This document shows positions 53,302 through 61,728 of a DNA stretch of 64,000 bases, piece by piece (position 1 is the first letter of the stretch; each line of letters begins with the position of its first letter). The notes under the pieces are model-generated. The model did no database searches and was not told the DNA's origin. It was given only the letters and a program-made list of their open reading frames with translations. The DNA comes from Cryobacterium zongtaii. Its GTDB lineage: Bacteria; Actinomycetota; Actinomycetes; Actinomycetales; Microbacteriaceae. The stretch is from positions 233,709 to 297,708 of the forward strand of contig NZ_PPXD01000001.1 of NCBI RefSeq assembly GCF_002909375.1, read 5' to 3'. A program made the position numbers and the translations under genes.

Positions 53302-54003
53302 TCACCGATCGAGGTACAACCGCGGGCGCCTGGCGCACACCACGGCGACTGTAGCGACGAGACCCTCGGGAGCCGCCACGGACATGAGGTGCGCCTGGTT
53401 CAGCGGAAACGGCGCAGCCTGCCAGCCGACCAGGGCCGGGCCGGGGGAGTGTTCGGCGGGCACTTCGTCGGGCGCACGAGCGATGGTGAGGTCACGAGGA
53501 TCGACCCTGAGGCCCACGCCGGCGGCCTTGAGGACCGCCTCCTTGGCGGTCCAGATGGCGGTCACCGCGGCCGTGGCCGATCGCGGATGCAGGGCGGCCA
53601 CGGCATCCGCTTCGGCCGTGGAGAGCAGCACGTCATCCAAGGGTGCCCGGGCGAGCGCACCGACGGATTCGAGGTCGATGCCCACCGGGCCGGCCGCAGT
53701 GACGGCCAGAGCGAGCCGGCCGTCGGCCCGGGCCAGGCTCACTTGCACGGTGGGGGAGTCCACCGCCGCGCCGCCGAGTTCGACCCGGAGGGGGCCGTGA
53801 CCGGACCGTCCGCAGTTCGGGCAGACCTGGCTGAGAGTGATGGATGCGCCGGCGACGCCGGTCAGCCGACCCACCAGCTCTGCCAGCGCCCGGTGGTCGC
53901 CGTCCTGGGCCGCCGCTCGGGTGCCCAGCGCCACCACCACGGTGGTGGACAGGTCCACGCCCCGCACACCGTCGAGGTCGCGGGGGGAAGAGGCATCGGG
54001 CAC
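53302..54003 (-). CDS. Sfp-type 4'-phosphopantetheinyl transferase
   Basis: A 233-residue protein with the PPTase motifs VGIDLESVG (metal/CoA Asp and Glu) and WTAKEAVLKAAGVGL (WxxKEAxxK), plus the N-terminal CPNCGRSGHGPLRV. It attaches phosphopantetheine to carrier Ser, for example Ser586 of the adjacent NRPS. It is convergent with the peptidase gene (80 bp). The location makes it the likely dedicated activator of the Pls-like synthetase. Confidence 0.9.
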   Translation of the reverse strand: MPDASSPRDLDGVRGVDLSTTVVVALGTRAAAQDGDHRALAELVGRLTGVAGASITLSQVCPNCGRSGHGPLRVELGGAAVDSPTVQVSLARADGRLALAVTAAGPVGIDLESVGALARAPLDDVLLSTAEADAVAALHPRSATAAVTAIWTAKEAVLKAAGVGLRVDPRDLTIARAPDEVPAEHSPGPALVGWQAAPFPLNQAHLMSVAAPEGLVATVAVVCARRPRLYLDR

Positions 54004-54152
54004 GCCATCACCCTAGCGCCGGCGACCCTTCTGCCCGAGGTGGCCGTTGCGGCCCTTGTCCCGCCACCCGGCCGGTGCGAGAATCGTCGGGACCAGCCCA
54101 ATCGATGGAGTGCGGGGCTGTCGAGGCTCCAGGCGCGGTGGGTGAGGTTCCA

Positions 54153-54770
54153 GTGAAGAGGTTCGAAGGTCTGGCGAAGCCATCCACTCTCGCCGCCGGG
54201 GCCGCATTCCTGATCGGCGGCATCCTGGACCAGGCGATGCGCCTCACCGGCGAACCGGTCAGTGAACTCGTGCAGACCCCGCTGTATGCCCTGCGGTCTC
54301 TGGCCCTGCTCGGCGGAGCACTGCTGCTGATCCTCTCGTTGGTGGCGATCTACGAGCGCCACGCCAAGCAGATCGGCCCGTTCGGCTTCTCCGCCGCGAT
54401 CATGGCCGGCACCGGCACCATCCTGATCAGTGGCCAGTTCTGGGCGGAGGCCTTTCTCTATCCCACCCTGGGCCGGGTCGCACCTGACCTACTCGACGGC
54501 GCCGAACGGCCCGGCTCCTATGCGTTCGGCCTGCTGTTGACCGCCGCGGTGTTCGGGGTCGGCTGGATGCTGCTGGGCGCCGCCATCCTGCGTGCCCGCG
54601 TCTACAGGGTGCTGCCGGCCGTCTTCATCCTGGCCGGCGGCGCCGTCTCGCTGCTGCCCGGCCAGGCGCTCGGCCAGCTGGTTCTCGGAGTCGGCCTGGT
54701 GCTTCTCTCCTTCAGCCCCACCTACCGCAAGCACGAGGGTCCAAAGCGACAGGGCAGCCAACCGCACTGA
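54153..54770 (+). CDS. Polytopic membrane protein, unknown function
   Basis: A 205-residue protein with five or six hydrophobic helices (TLAAGAAFLIGGILDQAMRL, SLALLGGALLLILSLVAIYE and others), a DUF4386-like layout without clear motifs. The GTG 54153 start has GAGG just upstream; an upstream in-frame ATG would add about 16 residues. No function is recognised. Confidence 0.75.
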   Translation: MKRFEGLAKPSTLAAGAAFLIGGILDQAMRLTGEPVSELVQTPLYALRSLALLGGALLLILSLVAIYERHAKQIGPFGFSAAIMAGTGTILISGQFWAEAFLYPTLGRVAPDLLDGAERPGSYAFGLLLTAAVFGVGWMLLGAAILRARVYRVLPAVFILAGGAVSLLPGQALGQLVLGVGLVLLSFSPTYRKHEGPKRQGSQPH

Positions 54771-54829
54771 CGCCGGTGCACCGCACCCCGTCGCCGGTGC
54801 CACACTTGTACGGCGAGTGAGGAGCAGCC

Positions 54830-55846
54830 GTGGCGCTGATTGATGACGCGATCTATGTGGATGGCCTTCGGGTGGCAACCCCGGAAACGTTGCAGGACGT
54901 CTTTGAGGTACTCAAGGAGAAGGCCGGGTTCGCCTGGATCGGACTGTACCGGCCGACCGATGACGAGGTCAGGAGCGTGGCCGATGAGTTCACCCTGCAC
55001 CACCTCGCCATCGAGGATGCGCTCAAGGGACATCAGCGAGCCAAGATCGAACGATACGCCGACACCCTGTTCCTGGTGCTGCGCCCGGCCAGATACCTCG
55101 ACGACGTCGAGCGAGTCGAGTTCGGCGAGCTGCACGTCTTCGTGGGTCCCGACTTCGTCGTGACCATCCGGCACGCCGAGTCGCCCGACCTCGCCTCGGT
55201 GCGCCGCCGGCTGGAAAGCACCCCGGACCTCCTCGCCTTCGGGCCGCAGGCGGTGCTCTACGCGATCCTCGATCAGGTGATCGACGAGTACGCGCCGGTG
55301 GTCGCCGGCCTGGAGAACGACATCGACGAGATCGAGGACCAGCTCTTCGACGGTGACCAGGCGGTGTCCAGACGCATTTACGACCTCTCCCGCGAGGTCA
55401 TCGAGTTCCAACGGGCCACCCAGCCGCTGATCGGCATGCTCGAGTCGCTGCAGGAGGGCTTCGAGAAGCACGGCGTGGACGTGGAACTGCACAGGCACCT
55501 GCGCGACGTGCTCGACCACACCATCCGGGTCGTCGAACGTGTCGACGCGTTCCGGGAACTCCTGCAGAACGCCCTCACGGTGCACAGCACCCTCGTCGCC
55601 CAACGGCAGAACGACGAAACCCGCCGGTTGAGCGAAACCGGGCTGGCGCAGAGCGAGGAAGTGAAGAAGATCTCCAGCTGGGCGGCGATCCTGTTCGCCC
55701 CCACCCTGGTGGGCACCATCTACGGCATGAACTTCACCCACATGCCTGAGCTAAAATGGCAGTTCGGTTACCCGTTCGCGATCACCCTGATGGTGGCGAT
55801 GGGGTTCGGGCTCTACGCCGTGTTCAAACGCAAGGACTGGCTATAG
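54830..55846 (+). CDS. corA: CorA-type magnesium/cobalt transporter
   Basis: A 338-residue protein. The large N-terminal cytoplasmic domain (about 1-275) has the long helix region (ALKGHQRAKIERY...). Two C-terminal membrane helices carry the signature YGMNFTHMPEL (GMN) between them and a basic tail KRKDWL. It forms a pentameric Mg(II) channel. GTG 54830 has GGAG upstream. Confidence 0.94.
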   Translation: MALIDDAIYVDGLRVATPETLQDVFEVLKEKAGFAWIGLYRPTDDEVRSVADEFTLHHLAIEDALKGHQRAKIERYADTLFLVLRPARYLDDVERVEFGELHVFVGPDFVVTIRHAESPDLASVRRRLESTPDLLAFGPQAVLYAILDQVIDEYAPVVAGLENDIDEIEDQLFDGDQAVSRRIYDLSREVIEFQRATQPLIGMLESLQEGFEKHGVDVELHRHLRDVLDHTIRVVERVDAFRELLQNALTVHSTLVAQRQNDETRRLSETGLAQSEEVKKISSWAAILFAPTLVGTIYGMNFTHMPELKWQFGYPFAITLMVAMGFGLYAVFKRKDWL

Positions 55847-55940
55847 CGCCTGCGAAAACGGCTGTATCCGCAGAGAATCCTGCGAATGCGGGAAATAACC
55901 GGGTGGCCTAACCGAGAACCGGCCGGTGGAGAAATAGGGT

Positions 55941-58900
55941 GTGGGTGTGTGGCGCCTCGATAGAAAACCAGAAGATGACGACTTCGCGTCGGATTACTCC
56001 GACGCGCCGTCTGCCGACTCGCGTCTCGCGACCTCCCCGGACTCGGTGAGCCTGGGAGACCCGGCGCTGGTCGCCGGGAACATCGCCGAACCCACCTGGC
56101 AACGCTGGCGTGACGAACTCGCCGCCGTCGGCGGCCACTCGCCGCTGCTGCACTTCGGTGACAGCCCGCGCTCCCGCATCGAGCTGTCCGCCACCCACCC
56201 CGGCGGTCTGCCGCAGTTCATCACCGGCAAGACCACCCTGCTCTCCAACCTCATCCGCGACGAGCTGGCGCTACGCAACGCCCGCCTGGCCGCCAACGAG
56301 ATCACCCAGAAGGGCATCGAGCTGCGGTCGATGCGGGGCATCGAATCGGTGCACCTCGCGATCGGGCTGGCCCAGTGGCGCTACGGCGACGTGGACTTCA
56401 CCGCACCGGTGCTGCTGCGCCCCCTGGCCATCCGCCGCTACGGTCGCGACTTCGAGCTCAAGCTCAAGGGAGCACCGTTCCTCAACCCCGAACTGGCGCG
56501 GGCGTTGCACGACCAGTTCCAGATCACCCTCGACGCCGACGCGTTCGTGGCGCTCGCCGTGACCAACGGAGCGTTCAAACCGCAACCGGTGATCGACCGG
56601 CTGCGCGGCCTCACCTCGCACCTGCCCTGGTTCAACGTGGTGCCCCGCCTGGTGGCGTCGTCCTTCGCCGACGTCGGCCGGGCCATGGCCACCGACGCGC
56701 AGAAGCTCACCCATCCGGTGCTCGACGCCGTCGCCGGCAACCCCACCGCCAAGCGCGCCATCGAAATGGCCTACAACCCGGTGCTGCCGATCGCTCAAGA
56801 CGTGCGCCCGCCCGGCACCGACACGCTGCTGCTGGATGCCGACGCCGAGCAGGAGAACGTCGTCGCCCAGATCAGCGCCGGCAACTCCCTCGTCGTGAAG
56901 ACCCTGCCCGGCACCGGTGGCACCCAGACCATCGTCAACGCCATCGGCTCGCTCATCGCCCAGCACAAGCGCGTGCTCGTGGTCAGCGCCCGCCGCTCCA
57001 GCCTCGACGGCATCGCCCACCGCCTCGTGCAGGTGGGTCTGCCCGGCGTCGCCGTCACCCCGCGCACCCTGCGCCGCGACCTGATCCAGTCGATCACCCG
57101 CAACGAGAAGAGCACCCAGCCGCGCGTCGGCGACGTCGACGACGCCCTCGTGCGTCTGCGCAAGGTGCTGCTGGACTACAGGTCGGCGCTCACCCGGAAG
57201 GATGCCGCGCTCGGCGTGTCGGTGCTCGACGCCCTCGGTGAGCTCGCCAGGCTTGCCCAGCTGCCGGCACCGCCGTCGACGACCGCCCGGCTCGACAGGG
57301 TCGCCCTGGAGCGTCTCGCCCACGACCGGGCCAGCGCCGCCGCGGTCCTGATCAAGGCCGCCGTCCTCGGCCAGTTCCGCTACGGCCCCGGCGACTCGCC
57401 CTGGTACGGAGCCTCCTTCACCTCCACCGCCGACGCCGGCGCATCCCACGAGCTGGCCAAGCGGCTGAGCAAGACCGACCTGCCCCGACTGCTGGAACGC
57501 GCCGGACACCTCATCGGCCAGACCCGGTTGCGCCCGTTCGAGACCGTGCACGAGCTGGGCATCTACCTGCGCCTGCTGCTGGACATCCGCGAGACGCTGG
57601 ACAAGTTCCAGCCCGCCGTGTTCGACCGCTCCCTCACCGAACTGATCGCCGCCACCTCCGCCCGCCGTGACTCACCCGAGATGACCAGCGCCAACCGGCG
57701 CCGGCTGCGCAAGCTCGCCGACGAGTACCTGCGACCCGGCGTGCACGTGAGTGACATGAACGAGAGCCTGCGGCGCATCCAGCAGCAGCGCACTCTGTGG
57801 CAGCGCTACGCCGCCGCCGGCGTCACCCCGGAGGTGCCGGTCGGCATCAACGACGTGCACGTCGCCTATCAGCGCGTCGCCGAGGACCTCGGCAAGCTCG
57901 ACGTGCCGCTGGGCAACACCGGGACCCCGCGTCAGCTGGTCTCGCGGCCGCTGCGTGAACTCGTCTCCACGATGACCGGACTGGCCGCCGAGAGTGAGGT
58001 GCTCGCCAACCTGCACGAGCGCACCGCCCTGCTCGCCACCCTGCGCGAGCACAACCTCGACCCGCTGATGACCGACCTGTCCCAGCGCCACGTGTCCGAG
58101 AAGGATGTCGCCGCCGAGCTCGAACTCGCCTGGTGGCAGTCCGTGCTCGAGGTGATGTTGGGCGGCGACAAGGCCCTGCTCAACGCCAACACCCAGGTGC
58201 TCGACAGGCTCGAAGCCGACTTCAAGCTCGTCGACGAGGCGCACGCCTCCACCACCGGGCAGATCCTTGCCTGGCTGCTCGCCGAGACCTGGAAGATCGG
58301 TGTGGTCGACTGGCCCGACGAAGCCGACCAGCTGCGCCGGCTGCTGCGCGCCGACCGGGCCACCCCGGCCCGCATCAACGAGGTCTCCCCGCACCTGGGC
58401 CGGGTGCTCGCCCCGGTCTGGCTGGCCTCGCCGTACGAGGTCGCCGCGCTCGACGACAGAATGACCTTCGACGCCGTGCTCCTGGTCGACGCCGGCGCCA
58501 CCACCCTCGCCGAGAACGTCGGCGCCATCCGCCGTGCCAAGCAGGTCGTGGCGTTCGGCGACCCGGTCACCCAGACGCCGTCCGGCTTCGAGACCGGCAT
58601 CGTCGAACCCTCAGAGGTGCCGAGCCCGCAGGAAACCAACGTCGACGCCCTGCACGCCGACTCCGCGCTGGCCCGGCTGGGTGAACTGCTGCCCACCCTC
58701 ACCCTGACCCGCAGTTACCGGGCCGGCGGCGAGGACCTCGCCGAACTGGTCAACCACCGCTTCTACGGCGGCCGCATCGACTCGCTGCCCTGGGCGGGCA
58801 GCTTCCTCGGCCACGGCAGCCTCACCCTCAACTACGTCAAGGGCGGCCACGGCATGCCCGACGTCGACAGCGGCGCGGTGGAGAGCGTTGACGCCGAGGT

Positions 58901-59696
58901 GGCGAAGGTCGTCGACCTGGTCATGGACCATGCCGTCAAGCGGCCCCGCGAATCCCTCATGGTCATCACCGCCAGCGCCCGCCACGCCGTGCGGGTACAC
59001 CAGGCCGTGCTGGCGGCGTTCTCCAAGCGCACCGACCTGAGCGACTTCATCCTCAAGGACCGTGCCGAACCGTTCACGGTGCTCACGCTCGAGCAGGCCG
59101 TGGCGCAGAGCCGCGACCGGGTGATCTTCTCGATCGGCTACGGCCGCACCCCGCACGGACGGCTGCTGAGCAACTTCGGCTCGCTCGGCGAACCCGGTGG
59201 CGAACGCCTGCTCGCGATCGGCATGACCCGCGCCCGCCGGGCCATGGACATCGTCTCCTGCTTCCGACCGATCGACATCGACGCCGACCGGCAACGGCAC
59301 GGCATCCTGGCCCTGTCGCAGGTGCTCACCGAGACCGAAGCCCGCCGCAACGAGGTGGCCGTGCCGGATGCCCGCGAGGCCATGCTCGTCGACCTGGGCC
59401 GCCGCCTGGAACGCAAGGGGCTCACCGTCTCCCTCGGGCACCGCGGAAAGCTGGCGCTGGCGGCCTCGCACGCCGGCCGCGCCGTGGTCGTGGAAACCGA
59501 CGCCGTGGTCAACCGGGCCAGCCTCCGCGAGTCCCTGCGGCTGCGCCCCGAGGTGCTACGCCGTCTGGGCTGGCACTACCTGCGCGTGCACAGCTTTGAA
59601 CTGTTCAGCAACCCGGATGCCGTCGCCGCCCGCGTCGCCGCCCTCGCGGGTCTCACGCCGACCGAAGGGTCGGACGGTCCGGCGCACCGTGCCTGA
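55941..59696 (+). CDS. Large degenerate superfamily-1 helicase with Vsr-like C-terminal domain
   Basis: A 1251-residue protein. An N-terminal DUF4011-like region (about 50-290: TWQRWRDELAAVGGHSPLL, GIESVHLAIGLAQWRYGD) comes first. A two-lobed SF1 (AAA_11/AAA_12) core follows, with Walker A VKTLPGTGGTQT where Gly327 replaces the Lys, Walker B VDAGA (Asp850, with Ala in place of Glu) and motif III GDPVTQTP. Motif VI MTRARRAMDI (Arg1097 to Arg1100) is kept. The C-terminal domain (about 1141-1236) resembles the Vsr/MTES_1575 nuclease fold (VVVETDA...LRPEVLRRLGWHYLRVHSFELF) with active-site residues changed. The frame is intact. ATPase activity is unlikely. Confidence 0.88.
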   Translation: MGVWRLDRKPEDDDFASDYSDAPSADSRLATSPDSVSLGDPALVAGNIAEPTWQRWRDELAAVGGHSPLLHFGDSPRSRIELSATHPGGLPQFITGKTTLLSNLIRDELALRNARLAANEITQKGIELRSMRGIESVHLAIGLAQWRYGDVDFTAPVLLRPLAIRRYGRDFELKLKGAPFLNPELARALHDQFQITLDADAFVALAVTNGAFKPQPVIDRLRGLTSHLPWFNVVPRLVASSFADVGRAMATDAQKLTHPVLDAVAGNPTAKRAIEMAYNPVLPIAQDVRPPGTDTLLLDADAEQENVVAQISAGNSLVVKTLPGTGGTQTIVNAIGSLIAQHKRVLVVSARRSSLDGIAHRLVQVGLPGVAVTPRTLRRDLIQSITRNEKSTQPRVGDVDDALVRLRKVLLDYRSALTRKDAALGVSVLDALGELARLAQLPAPPSTTARLDRVALERLAHDRASAAAVLIKAAVLGQFRYGPGDSPWYGASFTSTADAGASHELAKRLSKTDLPRLLERAGHLIGQTRLRPFETVHELGIYLRLLLDIRETLDKFQPAVFDRSLTELIAATSARRDSPEMTSANRRRLRKLADEYLRPGVHVSDMNESLRRIQQQRTLWQRYAAAGVTPEVPVGINDVHVAYQRVAEDLGKLDVPLGNTGTPRQLVSRPLRELVSTMTGLAAESEVLANLHERTALLATLREHNLDPLMTDLSQRHVSEKDVAAELELAWWQSVLEVMLGGDKALLNANTQVLDRLEADFKLVDEAHASTTGQILAWLLAETWKIGVVDWPDEADQLRRLLRADRATPARINEVSPHLGRVLAPVWLASPYEVAALDDRMTFDAVLLVDAGATTLAENVGAIRRAKQVVAFGDPVTQTPSGFETGIVEPSEVPSPQETNVDALHADSALARLGELLPTLTLTRSYRAGGEDLAELVNHRFYGGRIDSLPWAGSFLGHGSLTLNYVKGGHGMPDVDSGAVESVDAEVAKVVDLVMDHAVKRPRESLMVITASARHAVRVHQAVLAAFSKRTDLSDFILKDRAEPFTVLTLEQAVAQSRDRVIFSIGYGRTPHGRLLSNFGSLGEPGGERLLAIGMTRARRAMDIVSCFRPIDIDADRQRHGILALSQVLTETEARRNEVAVPDAREAMLVDLGRRLERKGLTVSLGHRGKLALAASHAGRAVVVETDAVVNRASLRESLRLRPEVLRRLGWHYLRVHSFELFSNPDAVAARVAALAGLTPTEGSDGPAHRA

Positions 59697-59970
59697 CCCG
59701 GCGGCGCCCGACGGCGCCGTCGGGTCCGCGGGCGCGACAGCGCCCGAGACAGCACCCGCGGCATCCGTCGGCGACACCGGAGCTGCTGAACCGCGTCAGT
59801 CGGTGGTCAAGTCGGCCGGCGCACGCCGGGCGCGCCTGACGCCCGCGCCGGACACCGACACCAGCCCCGAGCCGCCCTCCCGCGAAGAAGGCGGGCAGAC
59901 CACGGGCGACGGCTCCTCGACGAGCGCGAACGACGCCCGGCTGCGCCAGGACAAACCGCCGCACTGGTAG
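59689..59970 (+). CDS. Small protein co-translated with the helicase-like gene
   Basis: 93 residues. Most of it is low-complexity Ala/Pro/Thr/Glu; the C-terminus NDARLRQDKPPHW is compact and looks conserved. GTG 59689 overlaps the helicase stop by 8 bp, which supports translation. Disordered with a short C-terminal motif; function is unknown, possibly a partner of the large protein. Confidence 0.55.
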   Translation: MPDPAAPDGAVGSAGATAPETAPAASVGDTGAAEPRQSVVKSAGARRARLTPAPDTDTSPEPPSREEGGQTTGDGSSTSANDARLRQDKPPHW

Positions 59971-60013
59971 CCCGCCGCCGCTCCGCCCGGGTTCTCGACC
60001 GGAGTGTCCCGTC

Positions 60014-60145
60014 GAGATGCCGCAAAGCATCCCGTCACGAGCGCCGAAGGGGCAGTATGCGGCAAGTCGGTGACCCGCGCATCCCCGAGATGCCGCAAAA
60101 GACCCCTTGGAGCGCATCCAAGGGGCCATTCGCCGCAAGTCGGCG
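60014..60145 (+). repeat. Composite intergenic repeat, locus B (two 59-bp units)
   Basis: Units at 60014-60072 and 60087-60145 align without gaps to each other and to the pair at 7646-7777, with the same 73-bp period and the same 40-bp spacing between GCAA boxes. As at locus A it lies between convergent genes (here the small protein gene and mscL). Confidence 0.85.
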
Positions 60146-60170
60146 GGGTCGTGCCGTACGTGCGAAGGAG

Positions 60171-60626
60171 TTAGAGGGTGTGCTTGGCGGCCGCGGCGGC
60201 CGCGCTGGAGGACACCGTCTGGGCCCCGGTCGATGCGGCGAGCAGGTCGCGGATCTCGGTGAGCAGGTCGAGGTCGGTGACCGGGTTCTTCTTCGGGTCC
60301 AGCGGCACTCCGGCCTGACGGCGACGGGCCTGGTTCTCCTTGAGCTTGTTCAGCGGCATCACGAACGCGAAGTACACCACGGCCGCGACCAGGAGGAACT
60401 GGATCAAGGCCGCGAGAACCAGGCCGAAGGACAGCTCGGCATCGCCCAGCGGAACCGTCAGGGAGTTCTTCAGGGTGTCCGCGTTGAAGATCGCGGCGAT
60501 CAACGGGTTGAAGATCCCCGTGACGATCGCGTTGACCAGGCCGGTGAATGCGGCACCGATCACGACGGCTACGGCCAGTTCGATGACGTTGCCGCGCATG
60601 ATGAATTCTTTGAAACCGTTGATCAT
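60171..60626 (-). CDS. mscL: Large-conductance mechanosensitive channel
   Basis: A 151-residue protein starting MINGFKEFIMRGNVIELAVAVVIGAAF. TM1 and TM2 (about 15-45 and 70-92) and the C-terminal helix (LLTEIRDLLA) are clear. MscL opens under hypo-osmotic stress in the membrane as a pentamer. It is last in the operon 5-FTHF cyclo-ligase / zinc ribbon protein / mscL, the same grouping as in mycobacteria. Confidence 0.97.
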   Translation of the reverse strand: MINGFKEFIMRGNVIELAVAVVIGAAFTGLVNAIVTGIFNPLIAAIFNADTLKNSLTVPLGDAELSFGLVLAALIQFLLVAAVVYFAFVMPLNKLKENQARRRQAGVPLDPKKNPVTDLDLLTEIRDLLAASTGAQTVSSSAAAAAAKHTL

Positions 60627-60676
60627 GGCTGGGATCTTTCTGGTGCGGTACTGCGAGGAAAAGTGGAGGGGGGGGG

Positions 60677-61042
60677 TCAGGACGCCTTCGGCGCCGCCGT
60701 GGTCGTCGAGCCGGACGAAGAGCCCGAGCCGCTCGAGGACGACCCGCTGGTCGACGCGGCCGGGGTGCTGCTCTTCTCGGCGGGCTTGGCCGAGGACGAT
60801 TCAGACGAGGAGTCCGTCTTCTTGGCGCCCTTCTCGGCGGAGAGCGACGACTTACCGCCGGACTCGGCGCGCGAGTCGTTGCGGTAGAAGCCGGAGCCTG
60901 AAAAGCTCACGCCGATCGACGAGTAGACCTTGCGCAGCTTGCCGCCGCAGGCGGGGCACTCCGTGAGCGTGTTGTCGGTGAACGCCTGCTGGATGTCGAA
61001 GGCGGTGTCGCACTCGGTGCAACGGTATGAATAGGTAGGCAC
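60677..61042 (-). CDS. FmdB-family zinc ribbon protein, Ruc-like (redox-regulated chaperone type)
   Basis: A 121-residue protein. The N-terminal zinc ribbon has CxxC pairs (YRCTEC, ECPACGG). Conserved VYSSIGVSFSGSGFYRNDSR follows, then a long Ser/Ala/Lys-rich disordered tail (about 60-121). Its position between 5-FTHF cyclo-ligase and mscL matches mycobacterial Rv0991c, described as the redox-regulated chaperone Ruc, which also has a disordered tail. Function by orthology. Confidence 0.85.
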   Translation of the reverse strand: MPTYSYRCTECDTAFDIQQAFTDNTLTECPACGGKLRKVYSSIGVSFSGSGFYRNDSRAESGGKSSLSAEKGAKKTDSSSESSSAKPAEKSSTPAASTSGSSSSGSGSSSGSTTTAAPKAS

Positions 61043-61098
61043 TGCGTCTTTTCGGTTCGGGTGTGCGGAGCTGACCGGCAGGTGCCGGAGGGGAAAGT

Positions 61099-61677
61099 CT
61101 AGAAGACGACGATGCGAGTGGGAGTGACGAGGCCGTTCACCGGCTGGTCGTGCACCTCCCGGGGAACATCGTCGACATACTCATTGTCGTAGACCACGGC
61201 GTACACGGGCGGGCATTTCTCCATCGACCCGAGGGTCTTGTCGAAGTAGCCGCGGCCCCACCCCATCCGCAGACCGGTCTTGTCGACGGCCGCCGCGGGC
61301 ACGATGATCAGGTCAACGTCGTTGATCGCGATCGGGCCGAGCAGCTCGCCCTGGGGCTCCGGGGCACCCGAGAGGCCCTGCACCTCGGTCTCCTCCTCGC
61401 CCACGGTCCAGTCGAGCAGGCCGTCGTCCCGCGACACCGGGAACAGCACCCGGATGCCCCTGGCTTCGGCCCAGTTGACGAACGGGCGGGTGTTCGGCTC
61501 GGTGGGGCTGGAGAGATAGCAGGTGATCGACCGGGCGGACAGGTCGGTGACGATGCTCTGCAGGTTCTCGGTGAACCCCGCGGTGGCGGCTTCGCGCTCG
61601 GCTGCGGGCATGTTGTGGCGGCGCTCCCGGAGGTCTGCGCGGAGCGCCCGCTTGCGGTGCTCGATGTCAGAATCCAT
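61099..61677 (-). CDS. 5-formyltetrahydrofolate cyclo-ligase
   Basis: A 192-residue protein. N-terminal KRALRADLRERRH (the R/K-rich substrate-binding start) and C-terminal LIIVPAAAVDKTGLRMGWGRGYFDKTL (ATP/folate site with GWGxGYYD-like motif) are typical. It recycles 5-formyl-THF to methenyl-THF. ATG 61677 has AGGA at a proper distance; ATG 61686 is possible. Divergent from galU. Confidence 0.93.
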   Translation of the reverse strand: MDSDIEHRKRALRADLRERRHNMPAAEREAATAGFTENLQSIVTDLSARSITCYLSSPTEPNTRPFVNWAEARGIRVLFPVSRDDGLLDWTVGEEETEVQGLSGAPEPQGELLGPIAINDVDLIIVPAAAVDKTGLRMGWGRGYFDKTLGSMEKCPPVYAVVYDNEYVDDVPREVHDQPVNGLVTPTRIVVF

Positions 61678-61728
61678 ACAAGTCATCCTAGGTGCGTAAC
61701 CAATACAGGTTGCCGCTAACCTAATGCC

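Noticed and set aside
60057..60887. Plus-strand open frame spanning the mscL and zinc-ribbon region
   Set aside because: The minus strand encodes MscL and an FmdB-type protein with clear motifs; the plus frame is a shadow.
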